43,952 nucleotides of DNA from UBA2040 sp002332715 (GCA_029242295.1 JAQWUF010000076.1:1-43952), one strand, 5' to 3'; positions 17,963 to 26,361 are shown, counted from the first letter of the stretch. Notes: generated by a model not told the origin, from the sequence alone. A program made the numbers and translations.

Positions 17963-18060
17963 GTTTAAGCGTTTATCAGACTATTTCAGAAGAAACACAA
18001 GTATTAAACTCCACCGAAAACTTAGTAGAAAATCACGGTGATTATCTTTTTCAATTTGCC

Positions 18061-18525
18061 ATGTCTAAATTGAAGAATCTGAATATTTCCCTTGATCTGG
18101 TGCAGGAAACTTTGCCAACAACGCTAGAGAAAATCGACCAATTTGAAGGCAGAAGTTCCTTGCGGACCTGGATGACGACTATTCTAAATCGCAAGATTAT
18201 TGATTATTGGAGAAAAGACAAACGCAACAATGGGTCCATACCTTCAGACGAAATATCGGATGAAATAAATGATACTGTCATGCACCAAAACCCTAAAAAT
18301 CCGGCTGAACTAGCAGAAGAAGCTGAAAGTCGGTCGATTATGGAGATGTGTATGGACCACTTACCTGATCAATGGCGAAAAATCTTACATGCCAAATACT
18401 ACGATGAAAAAAATGGTAAAGAAATAAGTAAGGAGTTTTCAATAACCTCGTCTAATTTCTGGGTAATCGTGCACAGAGCAAAAGCACGATTGCGCGGATG
18501 TATGGATAAAAAGTATTTATCGTGA
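18061..18525 (+). CDS. RNA polymerase sigma-70 family (ECF-like) factor, start codon uncertain
   Basis: The protein contains the end of sigma region 2 (LVQETLPTTLEKIDQFEGRS, SLRTWMTTILNRKIIDYWR) and region 4 (MDHLPDQWRKILHAKYYDE, EISKEFSITSSNFWVIVHRAKARLR). From ATG 18061 it has 154 residues. However, sigma-like coding clearly continues upstream in frame (TENLVENHGDYLFQFAM, from about 18010) back to a TGA at 17947 without any ATG, GTG or TTG. Either translation begins at a rare codon (ATA 17959, ATT 17977), or the original start is lost and a shortened region 2 is made from 18061. It overlaps the next gene by 4 bases (GTGA). Confidence 0.75.
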   Translation: MSKLKNLNISLDLVQETLPTTLEKIDQFEGRSSLRTWMTTILNRKIIDYWRKDKRNNGSIPSDEISDEINDTVMHQNPKNPAELAEEAESRSIMEMCMDHLPDQWRKILHAKYYDEKNGKEISKEFSITSSNFWVIVHRAKARLRGCMDKKYLS

Positions 18526-18782
18526 GTAAGGATTGTGAAAATGGCCATAGTTTAATGTGCGAGGAAACTCATACAAGCGTGGAAAAATCTTTCTGGCAAA
18601 AGTTAAATTTTGTGGAGGCGATGAAAATGCGATTCCATTTATTTATTTGCAAGAATTGCAGCGCGTATGAAAAGGACAGCAAAGTCTTACATAGATTGTT
18701 GTGCTGCTTGAAAGCCAAAGAAAAAAAAGCATCGCTTAATGCCGAGGAAAAAGAGGCTTTGAAGAAAGCTATAGTTAAATAG
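18522..18782 (+). CDS. Small zinc-finger anti-sigma-like protein
   Basis: An 86-residue protein starting at GTG 18522 inside the sigma gene stop (GTGA overlap), so it is translationally coupled. The segment MRFHLFICKNCSAYEKDSKVL has the H-x3-C-x2-C pattern of zinc-binding anti-sigma domains; Cys residues near the N-terminus could complete the site. No membrane helix is seen, so it would be a cytoplasmic anti-sigma or co-factor. It is presumably the partner of the preceding sigma factor (inference from coupling and motif). Confidence 0.7.
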   Translation: MSKDCENGHSLMCEETHTSVEKSFWQKLNFVEAMKMRFHLFICKNCSAYEKDSKVLHRLLCCLKAKEKKASLNAEEKEALKKAIVK

Positions 18783-18887
18783 ACGGTCTCGACTCCCTTT
18801 CTAGATTAAAGGCAAGCGCTCAGACCTCGAAATCAACTGCGCTCTGTCTGCCGACAAGTAAATCAGACCTCTGTCCTTCTCGAAAAA

Positions 18888-20231
18888 TTAAATTCCTGTA
18901 TAATTCTGAGGCGTGATTGTTTTCAATCTTCCTTTTACCTCATCTGAAACAGCCAATGATTCGATAAATGCGTGAACTGATTCTTTGGTCACCGCTTCGT
19001 TCTTTCGAGTCAAACCTTTCAAAGCTTCGTATGGTTTTTCGAAACCTATACTTCTTAAGATGGTTTGAATCGCTTCGGCAACAACTGCCCAATTATTTTC
19101 TAAATCAGCCGAAATTGCCGCTTCATTCAACAACAGTTTATTCAAACCATTTAAAGTCGATTTCATGGCAATAAAAGTATGCGCAAAAGGCATCCCTATT
19201 GTTCTCAAGACAGTCGAATCCGTTAAATCTCTTTGCAAACGAGAAACTGGAAGTTTTGACGATAGGTGCTCAAACAAAGCATTTGCAATTCCAATATTTC
19301 CTTCTGAATTTTCAAAATCGATTGGATTTACTTTGTGTGGCATTGCGCTCGAGCCAATTTCACCCTCTTTCAATTTTTGTTTGAAATAATCCATGGAAAT
19401 ATAAGTCCACATATCTCGGTCCAAATCCAGAATAATGGTATTAATTCGTCTCAAACAATCAAAAAGTGCAGCTAAATTGTCGTAATGATCAATTTGTGTA
19501 GTTGTTTGCGAACGATTTAAACCCAAAGTTTCGTTGACAAATTTGTTTGCAAAAGCCTTCCAGTTGTGATTAGGATACGCAATATGATGTGCATTGAAAT
19601 TCCCCGTTGCTCCTCCGAATTTTGAAGAATATGGCATGTTTTTCAATTGCTCTACTTGCACTTCCAAACGTTCAACGAAAACTTGTATTTCTTTCCCTAA
19701 GCGAGTTGGTGAAGCAGGCTGACCGTGCGTTCTTGCCAAAAGCGGAATGTTCTTCCAAACTTCTTGATACGTTTTTAATTGATTCAACATGGAATCAAAA
19801 AGAGGTAAATATTGTTCGTTCACCGCTTCTTTCAACGAAAGTGGAATACTTGTGTTATTGATGTCTTGTGATGTAAGGCCAAAATGAACAAATTCAAGAT
19901 ACTTTTCTAAGCCCAGTTCGCGCATTTTATCCTTAACAAAATACTCAACCGCTTTCACATCATGGTTGGTCACTTTCTCTGTGTCCTTGATCCATGTTGC
20001 ATCTTCTTCTGAAAAATTAGAAATAATAGCATTCAAATTGGTGAATTTCTCCTTTGGAAAATGATCCATTCCAGCGATTCCTTCTTCGGCAAGTGCCATT
20101 AAATATTTAATCTCAACGATAACGCGATACTTTATTAAAGCAAATTCTGAGAAATACGGACGAAGTTCCGATGTTTTGGCATGGTATCTTCCGTCAATGG
20201 GTGAAATGGCTGTTAGAGAATTCAGTATCAT
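18888..20231 (-). CDS. purB: Adenylosuccinate lyase
   Basis: A 447-residue enzyme of purine synthesis acting on SAICAR and adenylosuccinate. The start MILNSLTAISPIDGRY matches E. coli PurB (MELSSLTAVSPVDGRY), so ATG 20231 is preferred over the in-frame ATG 8 codons upstream. TSQDINNTS, RTHGQPASPTRLGKE and the superfamily signature GSSAMPHKVNPIDFENSEG are present. A TATCTTTG box (20298-20291 on this strand) lies about 60 nt upstream. No other pur gene is adjacent. Confidence 0.96.
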   Translation of the reverse strand: MILNSLTAISPIDGRYHAKTSELRPYFSEFALIKYRVIVEIKYLMALAEEGIAGMDHFPKEKFTNLNAIISNFSEEDATWIKDTEKVTNHDVKAVEYFVKDKMRELGLEKYLEFVHFGLTSQDINNTSIPLSLKEAVNEQYLPLFDSMLNQLKTYQEVWKNIPLLARTHGQPASPTRLGKEIQVFVERLEVQVEQLKNMPYSSKFGGATGNFNAHHIAYPNHNWKAFANKFVNETLGLNRSQTTTQIDHYDNLAALFDCLRRINTIILDLDRDMWTYISMDYFKQKLKEGEIGSSAMPHKVNPIDFENSEGNIGIANALFEHLSSKLPVSRLQRDLTDSTVLRTIGMPFAHTFIAMKSTLNGLNKLLLNEAAISADLENNWAVVAEAIQTILRSIGFEKPYEALKGLTRKNEAVTKESVHAFIESLAVSDEVKGRLKTITPQNYTGI

Positions 20232-20290
20232 GTTTTCGTATTTATTGATTATCAATCTTTTAGCTTCAATTGGAAAGAAAAAAGAAAGCG

Positions 20291-20298
20291 CAAAGATA
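20291..20298 (-). promoter_or_regulatory. -7 promoter box of purB (TATCTTTG)
   Basis: An exact TAnnTTTG box on the minus strand, 59 nt before the purB ATG, leaving a leader of roughly 55 nt. Confidence 0.5.
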
Positions 20299-20321
20299 GT
20301 GTTTTTGGTGGAAAGTTTTTT

Positions 20322-20419
20322 AGTGAAGAGTGAAAAGTGCCTGAGTGCGGAGTTTTGGAAATGATTTGCAAACCTCGACGCTCTTCACTTTCGACTTTAA
20401 CACTTTTCCCTCTTTCACT
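20322..20419. repeat. Imperfect inverted repeat of GTGAAGAGTGAAAAGTG words
   Basis: Left arm 20322-20339 (AGTGAAGAGTGAAAAGTG) pairs with 20401-20419 (CACTTTTCCCTCTTTCACT) with few mismatches; a second partial copy (CTCTTCACTTTCGAC) starts near 20381. It lies between divergent purB and the EI24 gene, ending 20 nt before the promoter box of the latter. Confidence 0.6.
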
Positions 20420-20439
20420 TATATTGCAGTTTTTGTTCT

Positions 20440-20447
20440 TACTTTTG
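20440..20447 (+). promoter_or_regulatory. -7 box (TACTTTTG) abutting the start codon
   Basis: An exact TAnnTTTG box ending 3 nt before ATG 20451. It rules out the longer frame start at 20337, which would lie upstream of the promoter, and predicts a leaderless mRNA. Confidence 0.5.
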
Positions 20448-20450
20448 CCC

Positions 20451-21347
20451 ATGCTTTATTTACAGCAGTTTTGGTCGGGATTGAAAGCGTTTGGAAAGGC
20501 GTTTCAATTTATTTTCCAGAATCATTTGTATTGGTTTTTCCTTCCTCCTGCACTTCTGATGTTGGGAATTTATTACGTTGGAGATTTGATCAGTAATCGA
20601 CAAGTTACCTTCCCGATGGATACGATAAACGATATAGTTTGGGCTTCGTTGCGTGTTTTGGTAGAGTTGACCATTGCTATTTTACTCATGAAGTTTGCAA
20701 AATATATGGTCGTGGTAATTCTTTCACCGATGCTTTCTTTCCTCTCTCAAAAAACAGAGAAGAAATTAACGGGTAAAACCTATCCTTTCAGTGCGAAGCA
20801 GTTGTGGCATGACATTCAAAGAAGTTTTAGAATCGTTGTGCGAAATTTGATGTGGGAATACACCTTTTTTCTCATCATTTTTATCGTGAGTATTTTAGGA
20901 TGGAAAGATGCCCAATCAGCACCAATTTTTTATTTAACATTTTTGATAGGTTTCTTCTATTACGGATTTAGTTTTCTCGATTACGTGAACGAACGCCGCA
21001 AATTAGACATTGACGAGAGTATCATTTTCATCCGAAAACACGGTGGACTAGCGGTAGTTATTGGCGGTGTTTATTCAGTTCTTATTTTAATGCCAGTCGA
21101 CCTTTCGATTTTATTTGATTTCGCTACACAAGAAAGTGTTGACGCATCCATTTCAGATTTCTTCCTTCATCTTTTCATGTGGTTGTTGGCCTCCATGGCA
21201 CCAGTGGTAACAATAGTTGCGGCTACCATCACCATGTATGATATGGGATATTTAAAATCGGATAAAACTAAAGAGCAAAAAAAAACCTCCAACAATTCGA
21301 TTAACGCGACTGTTGAAGGTTCCATTGAGAATTCAAATGAGAATTAG
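20451..21347 (+). CDS. EI24-domain (CysZ-like) integral membrane protein
   Basis: A 298-residue membrane protein beginning MLYLQQFWSGLKAFGKAFQF. It has hydrophobic segments at about 25-42, 60-92 (VELTIAILLMKFAKYMVVVI) and 135-180, and two more near the C-terminus, matching the EI24/CysZ-type fold including the SPMLSFLSQKTEKKLTGK loop and FLDYVNERRKLD. CysZ proteins mediate sulfate uptake; for Bacteroidota members the substrate is unproven. The C-terminus is hydrophilic and Asn/Lys-rich. The stop overlaps the convergent T9SS remnant by 3-4 bases. Confidence 0.8.
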   Translation: MLYLQQFWSGLKAFGKAFQFIFQNHLYWFFLPPALLMLGIYYVGDLISNRQVTFPMDTINDIVWASLRVLVELTIAILLMKFAKYMVVVILSPMLSFLSQKTEKKLTGKTYPFSAKQLWHDIQRSFRIVVRNLMWEYTFFLIIFIVSILGWKDAQSAPIFYLTFLIGFFYYGFSFLDYVNERRKLDIDESIIFIRKHGGLAVVIGGVYSVLILMPVDLSILFDFATQESVDASISDFFLHLFMWLLASMAPVVTIVAATITMYDMGYLKSDKTKEQKKTSNNSINATVEGSIENSNEN

Positions 21348-21661
21348 TTCTTTATCCATCTAAAGACAACGTTCGTTTCATTTGCCAAACGACCAACGTA
21401 AAATCCGTTGGTCAAATCTTTCACATCAATTGACAATTTAGCTTCCGATAAAACAACCGTTTTAATCAATCGTCCATCAGTGGAATAAAAATAAAGTGTT
21501 TCACCTAAGTACAACTCATCTACCTCTACATTTAGAAAATCACTCGTTGGATTCGGAAACCAGCTAAAATTCAATTTATTCGTTTCGTTTAGCCCTGTGA
21601 AATCCGGTGACAATGTCAACGTAGTTGATTGACTCCTCAATGTGAAAAATAAAAATAAGAT
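21344..21661 (-). pseudogene. Remnant T9SS cargo: signal-like segment joined to a C-terminal sorting domain
   Basis: The C-terminal about 75 codons read as a type A sorting domain of type IX secretion: FSWFPNPTSDFLNVEV, LYFYSTDGRLIKTVVL, KDLTNGFYVGRLANE, ending RWIKN. Immediately upstream (21640-21661) the frame reads ILFLFFTLRSQST, which resembles the core of a signal peptide. There is no ATG (only TTG 21640) and no cargo domain between the two parts. This suggests an internal deletion plus loss of the start. A tiny functional T9SS substrate starting at TTG is the alternative, but it would lack an export signal. Confidence 0.6.
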
Positions 21662-21669
21662 TTATTCCT

Positions 21670-21677
21670 TAGTTTTG
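21670..21677 (+). promoter_or_regulatory. -7 box (TAGTTTTG) abutting the truA start
   Basis: A TAnnTTTG match ending 4 nt before the GTG start of truA at 21682, the same spacing as in front of the dbpA-like gene. Confidence 0.5.
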
Positions 21678-21681
21678 CTTC

Positions 21682-22416
21682 GTGAAACGATTATCAGTGA
21701 AAATAGCGTATCGAGGAACGAACTTTCACGGTTGGCAAAAACAGCCGAATGGAGTGACTGTCCAAAGTACAATTGAAGAATGTTTTTTTAGACTTATGGG
21801 CCAAAAAGAACATGGAATTGTCGGATGTGGAAGAACCGATGCCGGCGTTCACGCTAGCGAGTATTTTTTTCATGTTGACGTTCCTAACGAAACGGATATT
21901 AAGATCCTTCATTACAAGCTCAACAGCATGGTTGGAGACGATATCGTTATACAAGGCATCAAAGAAGTTTCTGCAGATTGGCATGCCCGATTCGGCGCAA
22001 CAAAACGCACGTATCGCTATTTCATTCATACGGAGAAAGACCCCTTTATTCTGGATAGAAGTGTTTTTATTCGATCTGAAATTGACATCGATAAAATGAA
22101 TAAAGCGTGTCAATATATTTTGGGCAAACAAGATTTTACCTCGCTTTCGAAATTGCATACAGATGTAAAAACGAATATTTGCGATGTTACAACTGCCAAA
22201 TGGGTCAAAGTTGATGCATCAAATTACTATTTCGAGATTTCGGCCGATCGTTTCCTACGAAATATGGTACGAGCAACTGTCGGAACGCTTTTGGAAATCG
22301 GATACGGCAAAAAAGAACCTTCAGAAATGAAAGTTATTCTGAGTAAAATGGACAGACAGGAGGCTAGTATGTCGGCACCTGGACAAGGGTTGTTTTTGTT
22401 TGGGGTGGAGTATTAG
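21682..22416 (+). CDS. truA: tRNA pseudouridine(38-40) synthase
   Basis: A 244-residue enzyme that isomerises uridines 38-40 of the tRNA anticodon arm. The start is GTG (VKRLSVKIAYRGTNFHGWQKQ). The catalytic aspartate is D53 in CGRTDAGVHA. RTYRYFIHT and FLRNMVRATVGTLLEIGYGK are conserved family blocks. Full length. The start codon follows a TAGTTTTG box by only 4 nt. Confidence 0.95.
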   Translation: MKRLSVKIAYRGTNFHGWQKQPNGVTVQSTIEECFFRLMGQKEHGIVGCGRTDAGVHASEYFFHVDVPNETDIKILHYKLNSMVGDDIVIQGIKEVSADWHARFGATKRTYRYFIHTEKDPFILDRSVFIRSEIDIDKMNKACQYILGKQDFTSLSKLHTDVKTNICDVTTAKWVKVDASNYYFEISADRFLRNMVRATVGTLLEIGYGKKEPSEMKVILSKMDRQEASMSAPGQGLFLFGVEY

Positions 22417-22461
22417 GAATTCAGTTAGAATAATAATTATTCGGCGACACCCACCTTACTC

Positions 22462-22476
22462 CCTCCCTAAGGGAGG
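22462..22476. repeat. Short GC-rich hairpin (CCTCCC-TAA-GGGAGG)
   Basis: A 6-bp perfect GC stem with a 3-nt loop lies between convergent truA and tyrS. No T-run follows on either strand, so it is not a typical terminator. Confidence 0.4.
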
Positions 22477-22486
22477 AAACAAAAAA

Positions 22487-23767
22487 TCATTTCACAACTA
22501 GTATATAATTGTTCTTTTTTCCTTTTCCAAGAAGAACATATTTATCGTTGATCAAGGTTTCTTTCGTAATCGAAAAGTCTCCGTTTACTTTCTCTTTGTT
22601 AACAGAAATGGAATTCTCTTTCAGCCCTCGTTTTACCTCTCCGTTGGACGGTAAAAAATCTGTTTTCCCAACAAAAGCATCCATCAAGTTCATTCCAGCA
22701 TCCACATCAGCACGACTTACTTCGGCTGTTGGCACTCCATCAAAAATAGCGAAGAAGTCTTTTTCAGTAAGCTTGCGTAAATCGTCTGCAGAAGATTTAC
22801 CGAATAGGATTTGACTTGCAGCAATAGCCGTATCCAGTTTTTCTTGTCCGTGAACGCGAATCGTAATATCTTCAGCGACGGCAGTTTGCAATTTGCGTAA
22901 GTGCGGTTCTGCTTGATGTTCTGCAATTATTTTATCGATTACTTCTTTTTCTAAGAGCGTGAAAATCTTTATATAGTTTTCAGCATCAGCATCGCTAGAA
23001 TTCAACCAAAACTGGTAAAACTCATATGGAGTAGTTCTATTTTCATCCAACCAAACAGCACCTGAAGCAGTTTTTCCGAATTTTGTTCCGTCCGCTTTTT
23101 TAATCAAAGGTGTTGTCACAGCATACGCTTCATTTCCACTTTTGCGACGAATCAATTCTGTACCTGTAACGATATTTCCCCATTGATCAGAACCTCCTAA
23201 TTGCACAATACAATCTTTGTGTTTATTCAAATAGTAGAAATCGTAACCTTGGACCAATTGATAAGAAAACTCTGTAAATGAAAGTCCTGTTTCTAGTCGT
23301 TTTTTTACAGAATCTTTCGCCATCATGTAATTCACGGTGATGTGTTTTCCAACGTCGCGAATGAAATCCAAGAAGTTCATTTCTTTGAACCAATCATAAT
23401 TGTTCACCATTTCGGCACCCGTTTCACTCGAATTAAAATCAAGAAAACGAGAAAGTTGTTCTTTCACACATTCCACATTATGGTTCAAAGTATCACCATC
23501 CAATAAATTTCTCTCGCCCGATTTCCCAGATGGGTCACCCACCATACCCGTTGCTCCGCCAACCAAAGCAAACGGCTTGTGACCTGCTCTTTGAAAATGA
23601 ACGAGCGTCATAATTTGTACCAGATGCCCGACATGAAGTGAATCTGCAGTTGGATCAAAACCAATATAACCAGATCGAACTTGCTTGTTGAGCGCATCTT
23701 CCGTTCCAGGCATGATATCGTGAATCATTCCTCTCCATTGCATTTCGGCGATAAAATTTTTGGGCAT
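22487..23767 (-). CDS. tyrS: Tyrosyl-tRNA synthetase
   Basis: A 426-residue class I aminoacyl-tRNA synthetase of the bacterial TyrRS type. The HIGH-equivalent is HVGH in DSLHVGHLVQIM, the tyrosine-binding block GSDQWGNIVTGTELIRR is intact, and the KMSKS-equivalent is KFGKT. The C-terminal S4 RNA-binding domain covers about 355-426 (SVNKEKVNGDFSI). ATG 23767 is preceded by an A/T-only 18-nt leader and a hairpin repeat (23786-23874). gldA lies upstream on the same strand. Confidence 0.97.
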   Translation of the reverse strand: MPKNFIAEMQWRGMIHDIMPGTEDALNKQVRSGYIGFDPTADSLHVGHLVQIMTLVHFQRAGHKPFALVGGATGMVGDPSGKSGERNLLDGDTLNHNVECVKEQLSRFLDFNSSETGAEMVNNYDWFKEMNFLDFIRDVGKHITVNYMMAKDSVKKRLETGLSFTEFSYQLVQGYDFYYLNKHKDCIVQLGGSDQWGNIVTGTELIRRKSGNEAYAVTTPLIKKADGTKFGKTASGAVWLDENRTTPYEFYQFWLNSSDADAENYIKIFTLLEKEVIDKIIAEHQAEPHLRKLQTAVAEDITIRVHGQEKLDTAIAASQILFGKSSADDLRKLTEKDFFAIFDGVPTAEVSRADVDAGMNLMDAFVGKTDFLPSNGEVKRGLKENSISVNKEKVNGDFSITKETLINDKYVLLGKGKKNNYILVVK

Positions 23768-23785
23768 TTTTTATTTTTTATTTTT

Positions 23786-23874
23786 GAGTCAAGACGGATG
23801 GACGAAAAGACTCCGGACTGACGCGAGATTATATAAAGTCTTTCCGTCCTAAGTCCTATCGTCTTGGGTCCTAA
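23786..23874. repeat. Hairpin repeat element, copy 1 (GTCAAGAC/GGAC words)
   Basis: The first 38 nt (23786-23823) match the reverse complement of 26813-26850 at 32 of 38 positions. The second half (AGTCTTTCCGTCC, then TCGTCTTGGGTC) is an imperfect inverted copy of the first, so the unit can fold on itself. Read along the tyrS transcript, it ends 18 nt before the ATG, with an AAAAATAAAAAATAAAAA leader between. Confidence 0.65.
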
Positions 23875-23878
23875 ATAT

Positions 23879-24784
23879 CTACTTCTTCGTAGTCAAATCT
23901 TTAAATACTTCTTCTAATCGTTTTTCTTCTACTCGGAGTGTCAATACGAGTAATTTTTGTTCTTGGGCGAATTGCGCGATACGTTTTCTCAAATCGGCAT
24001 CTGCAGTTCCTTCAAACAACCAACCATCTCCAACTTTCTCTACTTTTCGAACTTGGCTGATGGCTTTCAATTTATTTTTTGGTACTTCACCTTCAAATTC
24101 AGCATAAACGGTTACTACATTTTTCTCCAATTGAAGTTCGTTTGGTTTACCATCGGCAACAATTTCTCCTCGGTTAATGATCACCACTCGATCACAAATT
24201 GCCTCCACTTCTTGCATAATATGCGTGGAAAGCATTACCGTTTTTTCTTTACCAATTTTCCGAATCAACTCGCGTATTTCAACCAATTGATTGGGATCTA
24301 AACCAGAAGTTGGCTCATCTAAAATAAGAACTTCGGGATCGTGGATAATCGCTTGCGCTAAACCAACCCGTTGACGATATCCTTTTGAAAGAGCACCAAT
24401 CTTTTTGTTTTGTTCTATGTCCAGCCCAACCGCTTTGATCATTTCCGCAACGCGCTCTTTTACATTTTTAATTTTGTAAATATTCGCGACAAAAGTCAAA
24501 TATTCCTTCACATACATGTCCGTATACAAAGGATTGTTTTCTGGGAGATAACCAATCAATTTTCGAGTATCCAAAGAATCAACACTTACTGGCAAACCAC
24601 ATACTTTCACGTCACCCGAAGTAGAAGGAATGAAACCCGTAATGATTTTCATCGTTGTTGATTTTCCGGCACCATTTGGACCTAAGAAACCAACTATTTC
24701 TCCTTTTTTCACTTCGAAACTTATTTCGTTTACAGCAGATTGTTCACCGTAGTATTTGGTCAGGTTTTTTACCTCTATTGACAT
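23879..24784 (-). CDS. gldA: Gliding-motility-associated ABC transporter ATP-binding protein
   Basis: A 301-residue ABC ATPase: Walker A GPNGAGKST (35-43), Q-loop region YLPENNPLY, signature LSKGYRQRVGLAQ, Walker B VLILDEPTSGLDP and switch His in STHIMQEVEA. The C-terminal about 85 residues match GldA of gliding Bacteroidota; GldA works with GldF and GldG, which are not in this window. ATG 24784 (MSIEVKNLTKYYG) is chosen. The in-frame extension to 24910 is translated hairpin repeat and has no homology. A TATCTTCG box lies 18 nt upstream. Confidence 0.88.
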   Translation of the reverse strand: MSIEVKNLTKYYGEQSAVNEISFEVKKGEIVGFLGPNGAGKSTTMKIITGFIPSTSGDVKVCGLPVSVDSLDTRKLIGYLPENNPLYTDMYVKEYLTFVANIYKIKNVKERVAEMIKAVGLDIEQNKKIGALSKGYRQRVGLAQAIIHDPEVLILDEPTSGLDPNQLVEIRELIRKIGKEKTVMLSTHIMQEVEAICDRVVIINRGEIVADGKPNELQLEKNVVTVYAEFEGEVPKNKLKAISQVRKVEKVGDGWLFEGTADADLRKRIAQFAQEQKLLVLTLRVEEKRLEEVFKDLTTKK

Positions 24785-24852
24785 TTGGGTTGTTTTGAAG
24801 GGCGAAGATAATGAAATTTCACTTTGAATAAGGTCTAAAACTTTCATCTTTG

Positions 24853-24928
24853 GCTGTTGGCTTTTAGCTATTGGCCTTTGGCTTTTAACTATTCTTTTGC
24901 CAATAGCCAATAGCTAAAAGCCAACAGC
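24853..24928. repeat. Perfect 23-nt inverted repeat (GCCAATAGC words)
   Basis: Arm 24853-24875 is the exact reverse complement of 24906-24928, with a 30-nt spacer that itself contains TTGGC and GCCAA. It sits between divergent gldA and rsgA, 14 nt upstream of the rsgA promoter box. Confidence 0.8.
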
Positions 24929-24942
24929 TTCGTGGAATTAAC

Positions 24943-24950
24943 TATCTTTG
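24943..24950 (+). promoter_or_regulatory. -7 box (TATCTTTG) of rsgA
   Basis: An exact TAnnTTTG box ending 6 nt before ATG 24957. A TTG start at 24948 would fall inside it, so ATG 24957 is preferred; the leader is at most a few bases. Confidence 0.55.
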
Positions 24951-24956
24951 CCGCCA

Positions 24957-25907
24957 ATGATTACCAAAGGAAAAGTTTTAAAATCGACCGGAAAATGGTA
25001 CAACGTGCTTGAGCAGGACGGAGAAATGATCGTTTGTAGACTTCGCGGTAAGATTCGCATGTCTGGTTTGAAAACGACAAATCCTGTGGCAGTCGGAGAT
25101 GAAGTGATACTTTCACCTGAACGAGATGATGAAAATCGCGGTGTAATTGTAGATGTGGAACCGAGAAGAAATTACATCGTTCGGAAATCGACAAACCTGA
25201 GTAAACAAATGCAGATTTTGGCGGCGAATGTCGATCGAGCTTATTTGATGGTTACGATTCACTCGCCAAACACACACTTAGCCTTCATCGATCGTTTTTT
25301 AGTTTCGGCCGAATCATTTCGAATTCCGTGTAGTTTATTGTTCAACAAAATGGATCAGTACAACGAAAAGGATTTGGTTAAAATTGATGAAATCATTGAA
25401 AAATTCGAAGCTATTGGATATCCTTGTCACAAAATTTCGACGTTTGATGAAGCTTCCGTCAATTTTCTGAAAGCTGAAATAAAAGGCAAACAAGTAATGA
25501 TTGGTGGACACTCTGGTGTTGGAAAAAGTTCATTAATCAATGCAATCGACACGGATCTTTCTGCACGAATTGGAGAAATATCCAAAGCGCATGCCCAAGG
25601 TCAACACACAACGACTTTTGCCGAAATGTTTCCATTATCTTCAGGTGGATTTATAGTAGACACGCCAGGGATTCGAGCTTTTGGAATTATCGATATAGAA
25701 AAAGAACACATCGGACATTATTTTCCAGAAATGCGCGAGCGAATGGAGAATTGCAAGTTCAATAATTGTCAGCACATCAACGAGCCAAAATGCGCAGTGA
25801 AAGAAGCGGTTGAAAATGGCGAAATTGCCGAAAGTCGCTATGAAAGTTATTGGACCATGTTGCACGAAGATGCAAGCGAGAATTACCGAAAGAACATTTA
25901 CGGATGA
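24957..25907 (+). CDS. rsgA: Ribosome small-subunit-dependent GTPase A
   Basis: A 316-residue circularly permuted GTPase that acts late in 30S assembly. The order is OB-fold (1-70), G4 LLFNKMDQY, G1 GGHSGVGKSSLINAI, G3 DTPGIRAFGI, then the zinc-binding domain CKFNNCQHINEPKCAVKEAV with the Cys-Cys-His-Cys ligands. Starting at ATG 24957 gives the normal N-terminus. The stop overlaps the dtd ATG (ATGA). It is the first gene of a likely four-gene plus-strand run. Confidence 0.95.
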   Translation: MITKGKVLKSTGKWYNVLEQDGEMIVCRLRGKIRMSGLKTTNPVAVGDEVILSPERDDENRGVIVDVEPRRNYIVRKSTNLSKQMQILAANVDRAYLMVTIHSPNTHLAFIDRFLVSAESFRIPCSLLFNKMDQYNEKDLVKIDEIIEKFEAIGYPCHKISTFDEASVNFLKAEIKGKQVMIGGHSGVGKSSLINAIDTDLSARIGEISKAHAQGQHTTTFAEMFPLSSGGFIVDTPGIRAFGIIDIEKEHIGHYFPEMRERMENCKFNNCQHINEPKCAVKEAVENGEIAESRYESYWTMLHEDASENYRKNIYG

Positions 25908-26356
25908 GAGCTGTAATTCAAAGAGTTTCGGAAGCTTCTGTTGAAATAAGCGGAAAGATAAATGGTAAAATAAATTCGGGTCTATTAATTTTACTTGGAA
26001 TTGAAACGGAGGATAATGGGGATGACATCGATTGGATGCTTTCAAAGATATTGCAGATGCGAATTTTCTCTGATGCAGATGGAAAAATGAACGAAAGTTT
26101 GTTGGATCAAAATGGAGAATTTTTGGTGATCAGTCAATTTACTTTGCACGCCTCAACCAAAAAAGGTAAACGACCGAGTTTCATCAAAGCAGCTCGACCA
26201 GAAATTGCTATTCCCTTGTACGAAGATTTTCTGAAGAAGGCGGAACTTCAGATTCCAAGAAAAGTACACAGTGGGATCTTTGGAGCAGATATGAAAGTTC
26301 GATTGATAAATGATGGACCGGTGACAATAACATTAGATTCGAAAAATAAAGAATAA
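25904..26356 (+). CDS. dtd: D-aminoacyl-tRNA deacylase
   Basis: A 150-residue enzyme that hydrolyses D-aminoacyl-tRNAs (and Gly-tRNA(Ala)) for chiral proofreading. The start is MRAVIQRVSEASVEI. The SQFTL motif (ISQFTLHA) and the cis-Pro motif (NDGPVT) that form the active site across the dimer are present. ATG 25904 overlaps the rsgA stop, giving translational coupling. An in-frame upstream TTG at 25850 lies inside rsgA and has no homology. Confidence 0.95.
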   Translation: MRAVIQRVSEASVEISGKINGKINSGLLILLGIETEDNGDDIDWMLSKILQMRIFSDADGKMNESLLDQNGEFLVISQFTLHASTKKGKRPSFIKAARPEIAIPLYEDFLKKAELQIPRKVHSGIFGADMKVRLINDGPVTITLDSKNKE

Positions 26357-26361
26357 TAATA

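Noticed and set aside
18783..18887. Possible small RNA in the gap between the anti-sigma-like gene and purB
   Set aside because: No TAnnTTTG box and no hairpin with a T-run; nothing supports a transcript.
20337..20450. Longer EI24 protein starting at ATG 20337
   Set aside because: The extension covers the hairpin repeat and the TACTTTTG promoter box; the membrane protein starts naturally at ATG 20451.
24785..24910. N-terminal extension of GldA starting at 24910
   Set aside because: It is translated inverted-repeat sequence; the ABC ATPase homology starts at ATG 24784, with a promoter-like box between.
25850..25903. TTG start of dtd inside rsgA
   Set aside because: Dtd proteins begin with MRAVIQRV, which is ATG 25904, overlapping the rsgA stop in the usual ATGA manner.
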